42,757 nt of DNA from Bacilli bacterium (GTDB lineage Bacteria; Bacillota_I; Bacilli_A; RFN20; CAG-826): the NCBI GenBank assembly GCA_024408295.1, contig JAKSVE010000006.1, positions 1 to 42,757 on the forward strand. Direction: 5' to 3'. The position numbers and the translations under genes were made by a program. The notes beneath the pieces are model-generated. The model made no database searches and was not told the DNA's origin. It worked only from the letters and a program-made list of their open reading frames with translations. Shown here piece after piece: positions 15,807-25,004 of the stretch (position 1 is its first letter; every line of letters begins with the position of its first letter).

Positions 15807-15891
15807 TAATCTCTATTTATAGTAGAGCGTTATTATTTTATGTTTACAAACGAATGTAATTTGTATAAATTACCACGTGGAGGAAACACAT

Positions 15892-17313
15892 ATGTTACTT
15901 AACGGTATTTTGGCCTCATCGACTGAATGGAACTTCAGTATGGCTAACTATGGCGCAGTCTGGGGCGGATTGGTCCAGATTGGTCTTGTCGTTATTTCTT
16001 TGTTCTTGGGAAACATGCTCAGAAACCTCATTCCTTTTCTAAGAAAATCGCTTATCCCATCAGCTTTAATTGGCGGAACAATATTGTTAATCATCAGCAT
16101 TATCTGCAATCAGCTTGGTTTCCATCTTGTTGATAAACAGTTTATGCAGGTTCTTACATATCATGGACTTGGAATCGGATTCGTCGCAATGACGCTTAAG
16201 ACTTCCAAAGCAACAACAAAAGCCGGAAAGATTAAGGTGGTTGAGACTGGCTTATTGACCGGTGGTACATACATGCTTCAGGCTCTATTAGGTTTGGGCA
16301 TTACAATTATCCTCTTCCTTGCAGGCTCTGGGTTCTATGCTTCAGGTCTTATCCTTCCTTTAGGATACGGTCAGGGCCCAGGTAATGCTCTAGCATGGGA
16401 TATCAACTACACAAATGACTATCCAACCATGTTCAGTGGAAACGGAAGCTTTGGCTTATCTATCGCATCAATCGGCTTCATTGTCGCTTCTGTTGTTGGT
16501 GTTGCATTCATTAACATCAAGAGAAAGAGTGGCAAGATCACAACCGTTGGAGAGATCAAAGAACAAGAAGAAATCTATGCAGAATCCGGAGAAATTCCAA
16601 GTTCTGAATCAATCGATAAGTTCTCAGTTCAGGTTGGCTTAGTTGCTATCGCATACGCTTTATCATTCGGATTCATGGTCCTCCTCGGCTTGATTTCGGA
16701 ATTCACAAACAACCTCGCATGGGGATTCAACTTCCTCTGGGGCGTCTTTGCCGCAATGCTTGTAAAGCTCGTGCTTAAGCTATTGATGAAGGGCAAACTC
16801 GTTAAGAGAAACTACATCAACAACTACCAGATGGATAGAATCTCAGGATTCTGCTTCGACGTCATGGTCGTTGCCGGAGTTGCCGCTATTGAGATCAAGG
16901 ATGTCATGAACTACATCCTTCCAATCATCCTTCTCTGTTTGGTTGGCGCTCTTGCATCCTATGTTTATATCAGATTCGTTACAAAACATTGCTTCAAGGG
17001 CTATGAGCACGAAGCGTTCGTCATGCATTTTGCAACATATACTGGTACAGCTTCAAACGGTATGATTCTCTTGAGAGAAGTAGATCCAAACCTCGAGACT
17101 CCTGTTGCAAATCTCTACGTTATGTCACAGGTCATCGCTATGGTCTCAGCAGCTCCATTGCTTTTATTGCTTGGTTTTGCTGGTAAGTCATTGACTAATT
17201 CGTTAATTGCTCTTGGCGTCTTTGCCGTCTTATTTATCGCGTACACATTGTTCTTATTCAGAAAACTCATCTTCAAAAAGAAAAAGGCTGAACCAGAGGT
17301 AGTAAATGAGTAA
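15892..17313 (+). CDS. Glutamate:sodium symporter-like carrier (GltS/ESS family)
   Basis: The 473-residue integral membrane protein has about twelve predicted helices. The glycine-rich segment GYGQGPGNALAWD (~163-175) matches the conserved re-entrant loop of GltS-type carriers, and NLIPFLRKSLIPSALIGG (~45-62) matches the family's N-terminal half. It probably imports glutamate with sodium, but related substrates are possible. The start at 15892 follows GGAGG with 8-base spacing; an in-frame GTG at 15877 lies on the ribosome binding site itself and is rejected. Its last 8 bases overlap the acyltransferase gene, so the two are translationally coupled. Confidence 0.85.
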   Translation: MLLNGILASSTEWNFSMANYGAVWGGLVQIGLVVISLFLGNMLRNLIPFLRKSLIPSALIGGTILLIISIICNQLGFHLVDKQFMQVLTYHGLGIGFVAMTLKTSKATTKAGKIKVVETGLLTGGTYMLQALLGLGITIILFLAGSGFYASGLILPLGYGQGPGNALAWDINYTNDYPTMFSGNGSFGLSIASIGFIVASVVGVAFINIKRKSGKITTVGEIKEQEEIYAESGEIPSSESIDKFSVQVGLVAIAYALSFGFMVLLGLISEFTNNLAWGFNFLWGVFAAMLVKLVLKLLMKGKLVKRNYINNYQMDRISGFCFDVMVVAGVAAIEIKDVMNYILPIILLCLVGALASYVYIRFVTKHCFKGYEHEAFVMHFATYTGTASNGMILLREVDPNLETPVANLYVMSQVIAMVSAAPLLLLLGFAGKSLTNSLIALGVFAVLFIAYTLFLFRKLIFKKKKAEPEVVNE

Positions 17314-18502
17314 ACAAAAGAACCAATTGGTTTTGAAAAGACACCGCTTTTACAGCGTTCTTTTTCGCCCAATCATGGCGTTGTTCAATCTTGTTGCCGT
17401 CGGCTGCAAGGTCAAGACAACCAAATTGAAGAAGGGCGAGAATGTCCTTGTTCTTTCTAATCACCAAACAGATTTAGATCCTGTCATAATGTACCTGTCG
17501 TTCAATAAGCCAATGTACTTGGTTGCGACCGACACATTGCTTTCAAACGGTGGGATGTCAAAGTTCTTGCGCCATACTTATTCCCCTCTTCCGAAGAAGA
17601 AGGGCATGTCCGATATTCAGAATGTAATGGACATGATTCGCGTTGCAAAAGAAGGCGGAAGTATCGCGCTCTTCCCTGAGGGCAATAGAACATACGCCGA
17701 ATTCCAGTTCCCGATTGATGTTGCAACCGTTAAGCTTATTAGAAAACTTAAATTGCCTGTCCTCTTATACAACATCAAAGGGGGAAACGGAGTAATGCCT
17801 CGTTTCTTCTTTAAGAGAAGAAAAGGCAAATTCACCGGTGAAGTCGTAAAACGTCTCGAAGTGGATGAATATTCCAAGATGAGCGATGACGAACTTCTTG
17901 CTGTTGTAAAGGATACAATCAAGGTCTACGACTCCGAATCAGGAGAGCTTTATAAATCTAAGAACAGAGCGATGTACATGGAGAATATGTTCCACGTCTG
18001 TCCAAAGTGCGGATCCGTTTCGAAACTCCATTCCGAAGGTAACTATCTAACTTGCTCCGAATGTGGCTTAAAAGTGGAATACACTGAAGATCTGCATCTA
18101 AAATCAGATGACGAATCATTCAAATATACCAAATTGATTGAATGGTACGACATGCAGAAGGAGTGGACTAGAAATTACGAGCTAAAACCTGGCGAAACTA
18201 TCTTCGAGGATGAAGGCGTGAAGCTCTATCAAATCGAACTTTATAAGAAACGCAGACTCGTCATCGAATCAAAGATGGCCCTCACAAATGAAGAATTGAT
18301 ATTTGGCCACGCTCATTTCAAGGTGTCTGACATCATTGTCGCATCTCCTATTGGAGGAAGGCGCATGTCGTTCACATGCAATGGTAAGAACTATCTCATC
18401 ATGTCAAACAAGAGGTTTAACCCTCTTAAATATATCTTAATGCTGAATAAACTCGATTCTGGTATTAAGAGAATAGGCTACGACCACAATTACTCTTTAT
18501 AA
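17306..18502 (+). CDS. plsC: PlsC-type 1-acylglycerol-phosphate acyltransferase with zinc ribbon and PH-like domain
   Basis: The 398-residue protein adds the second acyl chain to lysophosphatidic acid in phospholipid synthesis. Residues 1-200 are the acyltransferase domain with NHxxxxD (His53, Asp58) and the FPEGNRT motif (122-128). A four-cysteine zinc ribbon follows (Cys231, Cys234, Cys249, Cys252). Residues ~265-385 look like a bacterial PH/GRAM-type domain (TNEELIFGHAHFKVSDI). The tail is unusual compared with standalone PlsC of ~200-250 residues and could bind membrane or regulate. AGAGG in the symporter's end is the ribosome binding site. The operon ends at the hairpin at 18508. Confidence 0.88.
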   Translation: MSKQKNQLVLKRHRFYSVLFRPIMALFNLVAVGCKVKTTKLKKGENVLVLSNHQTDLDPVIMYLSFNKPMYLVATDTLLSNGGMSKFLRHTYSPLPKKKGMSDIQNVMDMIRVAKEGGSIALFPEGNRTYAEFQFPIDVATVKLIRKLKLPVLLYNIKGGNGVMPRFFFKRRKGKFTGEVVKRLEVDEYSKMSDDELLAVVKDTIKVYDSESGELYKSKNRAMYMENMFHVCPKCGSVSKLHSEGNYLTCSECGLKVEYTEDLHLKSDDESFKYTKLIEWYDMQKEWTRNYELKPGETIFEDEGVKLYQIELYKKRRLVIESKMALTNEELIFGHAHFKVSDIIVASPIGGRRMSFTCNGKNYLIMSNKRFNPLKYILMLNKLDSGIKRIGYDHNYSL

Positions 18503-18507
18503 ATAGA

Positions 18508-18537
18508 GGCGATGTCTGATAACGTCGCCTTTTACTT
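18508..18537 (+). terminator. Terminator of the symporter-plsC operon
   Basis: GGCGA (18508-18512) pairs with TCGCC (18525-18529), followed by TTTTACTTTT. Confidence 0.8.
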
Positions 18538-18628
18538 TTGTTTTCGAGCATTCTAAGACGCATATTCCTTTATGTTGCATAGATTTCTGTTCTCAGTCGT
18601 CAGGTCTCCTATAATGCTTAGAATCGCA

Positions 18629-18655
18629 TAAAGAAAAGCACCCCTGAGGATGCTT
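18629..18655 (-). terminator. Terminator of the three-lipoprotein operon
   Basis: On the minus strand, AGCATCC pairs with GGGTGCT, followed by TTTTCTTT. It resembles the tRNA-Leu(CAG) terminator at 7912. Confidence 0.85.
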
Positions 18656-18669
18656 GACTGTTTAGTTTA

Positions 18670-19527
18670 CTATGCGCCCATTGCCTCACGGCCATAGATA
18701 TAGATTTCTAAGCCGTAGTTGGTCTGTCCGAATTGGATGACGTGATCAATGTCTTCTGCTAAGCCTGGAGGGAATGCGTAATAACCATATTCTGAGTAAT
18801 CATACTCATCGGCATCATCCATCAAATCACCATATGGAACAACCGTGTAGAAGTTATCTTCAAGAAGCTTCGTGTATTCTTCTTCAGCGTCCCAGGCAAC
18901 GTTCTTGATGATGATATCGATATATCCCTCACTGTTGATGTGCGAGTCGTATCTATATTTGCCGTTATCCTCAAGGTGTGGAAGGTCGTGGCCAAGTAGG
19001 TCGACGACTAAATTTGTTGGCCATGCATCCTCTGGAGCATAGGTGTAGTTGTAGGCAAATATGCCTAAGCACTCCTTGCCCTTGTGATTTCCTTCAAGGA
19101 ATTGCATTTCAATTCCCTTTATTGGAGTGATCACCTTATCGGCAAAGTAGACATCATAGTAGTAGCGGGTGAATCCATCTGTATCCCAACCCATTTGCGT
19201 GTCGTAGGTTACCTCGTATCCTGCGATTGAACACAAATCTGCATATGTAACGAGAGCATCCTGGATTTCGTCTTCGGGAATGTAACAGAAAATCTCTACG
19301 AGCGGATCGCCGAAATCGTCCTCTTCGACAATGACGTCAAACTTATCGCATGGAAGACGAGGCAAATCCTCTCCGAGGTTTCCGATGATATCGCTTGTAT
19401 ATTCTTCGCCCCAAGCAGAAGGGCCAACTGGTTTCTTGCTAGTGCTTGAACCTTTATTAGCAGAACCGCATGCTGACATCGCAATTGCTGCGATGCCAAG
19501 CAAGGTATTTCTAACGGTGTTTCTCAT
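18670..19527 (-). CDS. Lipoprotein with two copies of a WP...LG..P module
   Basis: The 285-residue protein has a lipobox MSAC (Cys20) and a short serine-rich linker. Two modules follow: residues ~39-165, where Trp-Gly replaces Trp-Pro, and ~169-280, beginning WPTNLVVDLLGHDLPHL. Each has an LG..LP motif near its start and an aromatic, acidic second half. The module is shared with the lipoprotein at 22734. I do not recognise a named domain. The gene starts two bases after the stop of the upstream gene and has no close ribosome binding site, so translation is probably coupled. It should be an extracellular, membrane-anchored protein. Confidence 0.82.
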   Translation of the reverse strand: MRNTVRNTLLGIAAIAMSACGSANKGSSTSKKPVGPSAWGEEYTSDIIGNLGEDLPRLPCDKFDVIVEEDDFGDPLVEIFCYIPEDEIQDALVTYADLCSIAGYEVTYDTQMGWDTDGFTRYYYDVYFADKVITPIKGIEMQFLEGNHKGKECLGIFAYNYTYAPEDAWPTNLVVDLLGHDLPHLEDNGKYRYDSHINSEGYIDIIIKNVAWDAEEEYTKLLEDNFYTVVPYGDLMDDADEYDYSEYGYYAFPPGLAEDIDHVIQFGQTNYGLEIYIYGREAMGA

Positions 19528-19529
19528 AA

Positions 19530-22500
19530 TTATTTAGAGACGGTCTCTCCTCCGAAGAATGAGAAGTTCTCATAGTCGTTGATGATGAATTCGTCATCGT
19601 TTATTTCGATTCCCTTTTCGCTATTTCTAAGATCAAGTTCGATTGTAACGCTTGGATCATCGTCATATTCGAAGACGTACACGTGATCACCGTGTAATCC
19701 TTTATAAGAGAAACTGTATGAGACATCATCGTTTGAGAGTGTTGCCTTTCCTGCTGCTGTTACAGTGAATGAGAATGGCGCGCCATTTCCGTCTTCGCCG
19801 CTCCATGCTCCGACAACTTCAGCTGGAAGCGAACCTTCTGCAGCTGCTTTGACTGTGATTCTAACTGTTTTTGAGACGTTTCCGTCCTTACCTTTGACTG
19901 TTGCGGTAACTTCAACGACACCAGCAACAGTTCCAACGCTCAATTCGCCTGTCTTTGTGTTGATTGTGGCCTTGGTTGTTGTACCTGAGTTGACGTTGTT
20001 ATTAACTGTCCATGTGATGGTCTTGTCTGATGTGATTGATGAATCGAAAGAAGTGGTAAATGTGACTTTGCCGGTTGTTTCGACTTCAGTTGCAGAAGGA
20101 GTGATGCTCCAGTTTGTGTCATTTGGATAAACGTTGTCCTTGACGACAAACTTGATCTCTTTCTTGACGGATGGGTCTTTCTTTGAGGCGACTGTGATTG
20201 TGACCTCACCTGCCTTCAAGAATTTGACGGTTCCGTACGCTCCAACGGAGATGCCTTCCTCCTCATCGTAATCAGCATCCTGTCCAACAACCGTTGCAAC
20301 AGTCTTGTCCGATGATGAGTAAGTGACTGCGGTAACATTTGCGTTATCTGGATATGCTTTTAAGAGCGATAGGTATGTTGTTGAACCTGCCATAACTTCA
20401 TACTTGCCATCTGCGTTAGGTGTCAATGAGCCAACCTTGACTGTGAAGGATGTCATATAGACTTGAAGCTCAGCGTCGAATGAAGACTTGAGAGGTGACT
20501 TGATTGTGCCGTTATCAAGATACTTGATGTCGCAGACAAAGATTGTTGAGTGTGAGAATTCAAGAGCAAAGCTTTCGCCTGTTTCAGCGTTTGCTAAGAG
20601 GATTCTATCGTTCTTTGCGCCTGTGATTGTTCCGGTTACCTTATGGCCAAAATATTCAATTTCCGCAGTGGTTTCGCTGAGAATTGTAGCGGAAACATAC
20701 TCTCCTTTATATTCGTTGCCAACGTATGATGCGAGAGTTGGCTTGTTTGCGACTGTGATTGTGACTGTGTTTGATTTCACGCCGTTTGAGGCTTCAGCAT
20801 AGACGTTTGCTGTACCTGCAGCTAAGCCTGTGACGACTCCATCAGCGCTGATAGAAACGATTTCTTCTCCGCCTTCCTCGATATGCCATGTGAGTGATTT
20901 ATCTGTTGCGTTATTTGGCGCAACGAGGGTGTGGAGAACCTGTGTTTCGCCAACATAGATTTCTGCTGATGAAGGAGCAGCGGTAACACCTGTGACTGGG
21001 ACTGCGATTGTTGGGTCTTTCCAGTTGTTGCATGTCTCGTCTTTTGAGAAACACATTGAGTCGAATGTGATGCCACACTGTCTTCCAATCATTGAAGCCT
21101 TCATGACGATTTCGACCTTGCTTGCTGCTGCAAACTCGACTTCAATCAACTTGCTGAACTCCCCAGATGCCTTTTGCTTGATTTCTGCAGTGATATCGTG
21201 CTCTTCGTATGTCTCTCCATCGTTTGATGTACGGACAACGATCTTTGAGATGTTATCAATATTGCCCTTATGTGATTCATAGAAGAATCCATAGTTGAAC
21301 GATAATTTTGATACTTGCTGTTCACCGAAGTCAAAGTAGAGTCCTGGGTTGACATCTTTGTTCAAGACTTCCTGATCGGATGGGTTAATGACCATGTAGA
21401 GCTTTCCAGAGTCATACTGGTCTGAGTTCTTGCCGTCCAAGATTTGAGCGCCAGGTCCTGCGGTAATGGTGAATGGTGCATTGGTGTTGATGTTGTTGGC
21501 TGCCAAGACTTCCTTTGTCTTTGCGTCGATTGCGACGAATTCAAAGTCGTAGACCGCATTGCTCTTGTCCTGGGTTGGAGGGGTGTTGACCTTGACTTTG
21601 ATATGTTCTGATTCGAGTGTCTTGTTCTCGCCCTTAACAGTCGCATAGATTTCAGTTTCGCCTGGAGCGATTGTGTGGACTGTCATGGCTTTGTCGCCCT
21701 GAGCATAATCAAGGGAGACGATTTTGCTGTCGTAGTGCCATGTGATGTCAGCATTTTCCTGCTTAACCAAATCCCAAGCTTCGAACTGCGTAGGGGTTAA
21801 GACCGCTTCAACGATGAACTTCTCGTCGATATCGCATGCGACATCGTGATTTGCATCGCCTGAAACACTCTGTCCTGCTTTAACTCTAGCGTGGATATCT
21901 GTGTAGTATGCTTCCTGGTAGTCGTGTGGCCATCCTTTGTACTGCCAATATGTTGTTTTTGTATCGTCTCCGAATTCTGGGATTCTTGATTCATATGGAA
22001 CCGCTGTTTCTCCGAAGTCATCTAAAATGATTTCGACATAGTTCTTTGGATCTGCCTCGTTGACGTCATCGCAGTAGCCAAAGATGTGCGAGATGTATCC
22101 GTCTTCGTTAACGAGAATTGCGATATCGATAATGTCATTGAACCATGCATAGTTGAATGCTGTGTAATTCAATTCCTTGATTTTCTCGTTTGACTTGACG
22201 AAATAGACGCCCTGAGTCATTGCAACGTCTGCTGCGGTTAGGTTGTTCAAGAATGCTGGGAGATAGAAGTATGCATTCCAAATTGAAAGGTCGGAATTTT
22301 TATAGCCTTTCTGGAGCCATCCACCCTTCGATTTTGGATTGCCCTTTTCGTTGTCCCAGAATGTCCATGACTCGCCTTTTTCATCGATATGATAGTAGGA
22401 GAGACAACTCTGGTAGTCGTATCCGCTTTGAGCGAGGTCCCAGCTGTAGTCACAGATGAGATCGCCATCGTAATATTCATAGTCGGTTTCGGTGTTAGCG

Positions 22501-22709
22501 CCGTCATCGTAGCTCTGATAGCTCAAGACGGTGACGTTTGAATAATCCTTCTGAAGAGCCTTATCAAAAGCGGCAGTTGGCTTAACGATTGAGCCTCCCT
22601 GGCTTGATTCATCTCCTGGATTAACGCTTGATGTGTCAACCGGTTTGGTTCTGCATCCTGTCAATACCATGGCAGCCGCAGAAATTAATAATATCTTTTT
22701 GGTTTTCAT
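19530..22709 (-). CDS. Large multidomain lipoprotein with bacterial Ig-like (BIG2) domains
   Basis: The 1059-residue protein has lipobox LTGC (Cys19). Residues ~48-245 form an aromatic, acidic domain I cannot name. An Ig-like domain lies at ~285-374 and a beta-sandwich at ~385-560. A clear BIG2 domain follows at ~570-653 (VPVTGVTAAPSSAEIYVGET). A small beta-barrel-like region (~660-750) and two more Ig-like domains (~765-856, ~865-955) come next. The C-terminal domain (~962-1055) resembles the ~660-750 region (both begin near a G.(W/Y).G motif). It is anchored outside the cell as an elongated adhesin-like or scaffold protein (inference). AAAGGA is the ribosome binding site. It is the middle gene of a three-lipoprotein operon. 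Confidence 0.85.
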   Translation of the reverse strand: MKTKKILLISAAAMVLTGCRTKPVDTSSVNPGDESSQGGSIVKPTAAFDKALQKDYSNVTVLSYQSYDDGANTETDYEYYDGDLICDYSWDLAQSGYDYQSCLSYYHIDEKGESWTFWDNEKGNPKSKGGWLQKGYKNSDLSIWNAYFYLPAFLNNLTAADVAMTQGVYFVKSNEKIKELNYTAFNYAWFNDIIDIAILVNEDGYISHIFGYCDDVNEADPKNYVEIILDDFGETAVPYESRIPEFGDDTKTTYWQYKGWPHDYQEAYYTDIHARVKAGQSVSGDANHDVACDIDEKFIVEAVLTPTQFEAWDLVKQENADITWHYDSKIVSLDYAQGDKAMTVHTIAPGETEIYATVKGENKTLESEHIKVKVNTPPTQDKSNAVYDFEFVAIDAKTKEVLAANNINTNAPFTITAGPGAQILDGKNSDQYDSGKLYMVINPSDQEVLNKDVNPGLYFDFGEQQVSKLSFNYGFFYESHKGNIDNISKIVVRTSNDGETYEEHDITAEIKQKASGEFSKLIEVEFAAASKVEIVMKASMIGRQCGITFDSMCFSKDETCNNWKDPTIAVPVTGVTAAPSSAEIYVGETQVLHTLVAPNNATDKSLTWHIEEGGEEIVSISADGVVTGLAAGTANVYAEASNGVKSNTVTITVANKPTLASYVGNEYKGEYVSATILSETTAEIEYFGHKVTGTITGAKNDRILLANAETGESFALEFSHSTIFVCDIKYLDNGTIKSPLKSSFDAELQVYMTSFTVKVGSLTPNADGKYEVMAGSTTYLSLLKAYPDNANVTAVTYSSSDKTVATVVGQDADYDEEEGISVGAYGTVKFLKAGEVTITVASKKDPSVKKEIKFVVKDNVYPNDTNWSITPSATEVETTGKVTFTTSFDSSITSDKTITWTVNNNVNSGTTTKATINTKTGELSVGTVAGVVEVTATVKGKDGNVSKTVRITVKAAAEGSLPAEVVGAWSGEDGNGAPFSFTVTAAGKATLSNDDVSYSFSYKGLHGDHVYVFEYDDDPSVTIELDLRNSEKGIEINDDEFIINDYENFSFFGGETVSK

Positions 22710-22733
22710 TTGTTTTTCCTTTCCGCCTACCGA

Positions 22734-23858
22734 TTAATAGTAGATTGCAATCGCGATTGTCTGTTGTTCTAAGCAGTACATTAAGCTGAGTAAATGCTCA
22801 TCTTTTCCGTATGAGTAATCGCGGGTTGTGATAGTTAACGATCCTGTTGATTTTCTTTCTTCGACGAACTTGTATCCTTCTCGCTCGAGAACCGCTCCAT
22901 ATGCGGTCATGTCATCGAGTGTGACACCGTCATAGTAGAGGGTCAGTATTTCATCGTCTCCGATGAATCCGAACTCGAAGTTGGATGCGTCATTGCTGAG
23001 CTTTGGCAAATCCTTGCCCAAGAGTTCTGTGATATATAAGTATGGCCATGCGTTTGTGACGTTTGCGGTGAGCACACCCATATAATACTCATACATGATT
23101 GTGACGTATCCGGATGGGCTTATTGCTTCGTTGAAGTAACTGCCAACCTTGATTGAATATCCTGCCATCTTAAGTGATGACTCGTATTCAGTAACGTCCT
23201 TTTCGGTCATGTGGTAGGCATAGATGCTCACTCGCATTTCATTCTTTGCGGTGATACTTGGATAGATTTCGTAGCAATCTGCCTTTATTTCTGGAATCTT
23301 TTCGCCAAGAATCTCTCTGATTGTTTCCTCTGGCCAATAGTCGATTCTGTATTCGTATCTATAGATCATCAACTCGAATGCTGTTTCGCCATCAGCATCT
23401 TGCTTAAGCTCGTATTGAACAATCAAATCATCAGTTAATGAGTACTCGATGAATCCGTATGGCAATTCGCCTGATAACTGATATCCAGCATTGACTAGAG
23501 ACTTCTCATATGTGGCCTCAACAGTCCTTTCGAATATTCCGTAACATCGGATGATAACTAAGTCTAGCGAGTTTCCGTTGTCGTCAGTTTCCTTTGTAAT
23601 TCCGAAATAGTACTCGTCTGCATCAACGGTCGGTACCATTGACGCTTTTTCTTTCTCTGTGATTTTCCCAATTACAGATAGAACATCGTCGTCCCAAGCT
23701 TCTGAATGATAAGTCTCATCGTATTCAACATTAAGTTGAGACTTAGTGGATGAGCTTGGCTGGCTATTGTTATTACCGTTATTTCCGCATGAGATTGCGC
23801 ATCCTAACGTTAAGAGTGATGCGGCAAGTGCCAGTATAGTTTTTTTCTTACTTCTCAT
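22734..23858 (-). CDS. Lipoprotein with three copies of a WP...LG..P module
   Basis: The 374-residue protein has a lipoprotein signal; the modified cysteine is Cys20 (LTLGC) or possibly Cys24. Three modules follow at ~55-170 (divergent), ~175-270 (WPEETIREILGEKIPEI) and ~271-374 (WPYLYITELLGKDLPKL). Each continues with a segment ending in GY about 55 residues after the motif (NAGYQL, MAGYSI, REGYKF). It is the first gene of the operon, with an AAAGGAGG ribosome binding site, 24 bases ahead of the Ig-like lipoprotein. Function is unknown; export and membrane anchoring are clear. Confidence 0.84.
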   Translation of the reverse strand: MRSKKKTILALAASLLTLGCAISCGNNGNNNSQPSSSTKSQLNVEYDETYHSEAWDDDVLSVIGKITEKEKASMVPTVDADEYYFGITKETDDNGNSLDLVIIRCYGIFERTVEATYEKSLVNAGYQLSGELPYGFIEYSLTDDLIVQYELKQDADGETAFELMIYRYEYRIDYWPEETIREILGEKIPEIKADCYEIYPSITAKNEMRVSIYAYHMTEKDVTEYESSLKMAGYSIKVGSYFNEAISPSGYVTIMYEYYMGVLTANVTNAWPYLYITELLGKDLPKLSNDASNFEFGFIGDDEILTLYYDGVTLDDMTAYGAVLEREGYKFVEERKSTGSLTITTRDYSYGKDEHLLSLMYCLEQQTIAIAIYY

Positions 23859-24173
23859 TGAGAAAACCTCCTTTCCTTCTCAAATGAACCCACTTAATAT
23901 AGACATATGTTTATGAAATTCAATGATTATATTCAGATTTTACTATTTTATTTATAAAGGGGTAAGAAATATGGGGTTTTTGCAGGGATTTTCTAAGATA
24001 TTTTGGTAGGATAAATCACGTTTTGATTGATACAAAAACGAGTTATTTGATGTAATAATAAAAGCGCTTTACTTGTGTATAAAATTATACACGCTTTAAA
24101 ACGTGGTGAATTGGTGTAAGATAATATTCAAGGTCCAAAAGAAATTAATCTTTTGAGACATTGAGGTGGAGTT
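23859..24173. promoter_or_regulatory. Divergent lipoprotein-operon / cdaA intergenic region
   Basis: This 315-base AT-rich gap has no gene. It contains the palindrome AAAGCGCTTT (24061-24070), which matches the core of CcpA cre sites. Next to it is the inverted repeat GTGTATAA-AA-TTATACAC (24075-24092). GATAAT at 24120-24125 is a possible -10 for cdaA. Both repeats lie just upstream of that -10, where a repressor would act. Confidence 0.45.
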
Positions 24174-24998
24174 ATGATTACGATTTTTAACACAGGATAC
24201 CTAGCTAACGGAATTATTGACTTAGTTTTGTCGCTTGTTTTGTTCTCGCTTTTGGATTTGCCATTTATTCTTATGGTGAAGAAAAAAGGTCTTTTTGCTG
24301 GTCTTGTTTCTGTTCAGGTCGTTTCAATCTTATCACTCATTCTCTGCCTTGACGTTATCACTTACATCTCAATTGCAGTGGTCATCATGCTTGCTGCTCT
24401 TGGCATATTCGCTAATTTCAACCAGTTCAAATTTTTCTTCTCTGGCTCAGCCAAAGGAAAGAGCATTAAGGATTTATTCAACAAGAAGCCAACCGAGCGC
24501 GCTGTCACTATTTATGACAAGAGTGGTGTCATTGATGAGATCGACGAGGCTGTTAGATTCTTATCAAGCAGAGGCACCGGCGCTCTTATTACCATCATCA
24601 GAAAAGATGACATCCTCAATGTTGAGACCAATGAACCAATCATCAAGCAGAAGGGCGTAGCTCTCGACGCTGTTGTTAATGCAGAACTCTTGGAAACAAT
24701 CTTCTATTTAGGCACCAGACTCCACGACGGTGCGGTTGTCATTAGAGACAACAAGATCATTGCGGGTTCAGTATTCTATGAATCAACGAAGAGACCGTTA
24801 ACAGGAAAGTATGGTGCTCGTCATCAGGCTGCAATGGGTATTTCTGAAAACTCAGATGCAGTTACCATTATCGTTTCTGAAGAAAACTCGAAGATTTCAA
24901 TTTGCCATGATTTGATGATGGACGTTGTTCCGCCAGATCAGTTCAAGGCTCAGTTAGACTTGGTTTTAAGCCAGGATTCAGTTGCGAAGATCCACTAA
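24174..24998 (+). CDS. cdaA: Diadenylate cyclase, CdaA type
   Basis: Makes cyclic di-AMP from two ATP at the membrane. The 274-residue protein has three N-terminal membrane helices (residues ~11-35, ~39-59, ~62-82), then the DAC domain (~105-250). The DGA motif is at 185-187 (LHDGAVVI). The usual RHR motif is RHQ (216-218, GARHQAAMGIS), so the second arginine is replaced by glutamine. The start has GAGGTGG at good spacing. In Bacillota the gene normally precedes cdaR and glmM; here it is followed by two unrelated genes. Product identity is secure; full activity with the RHQ variant is not proven. Confidence 0.92.
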   Translation: MITIFNTGYLANGIIDLVLSLVLFSLLDLPFILMVKKKGLFAGLVSVQVVSILSLILCLDVITYISIAVVIMLAALGIFANFNQFKFFFSGSAKGKSIKDLFNKKPTERAVTIYDKSGVIDEIDEAVRFLSSRGTGALITIIRKDDILNVETNEPIIKQKGVALDAVVNAELLETIFYLGTRLHDGAVVIRDNKIIAGSVFYESTKRPLTGKYGARHQAAMGISENSDAVTIIVSEENSKISICHDLMMDVVPPDQFKAQLDLVLSQDSVAKIH

Positions 24999-25004
24999 TA
25001 AGAC

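Noticed and set aside
15877-15891. GTG start for the symporter
   Set aside because: This GTG is part of the ribosome binding site; ATG at 15892 has ideal spacing.
19530-22709. Long open frames on the plus strand inside the lipoprotein operon
   Set aside because: They are antisense to long, well-structured genes and show no start signals or protein motifs.
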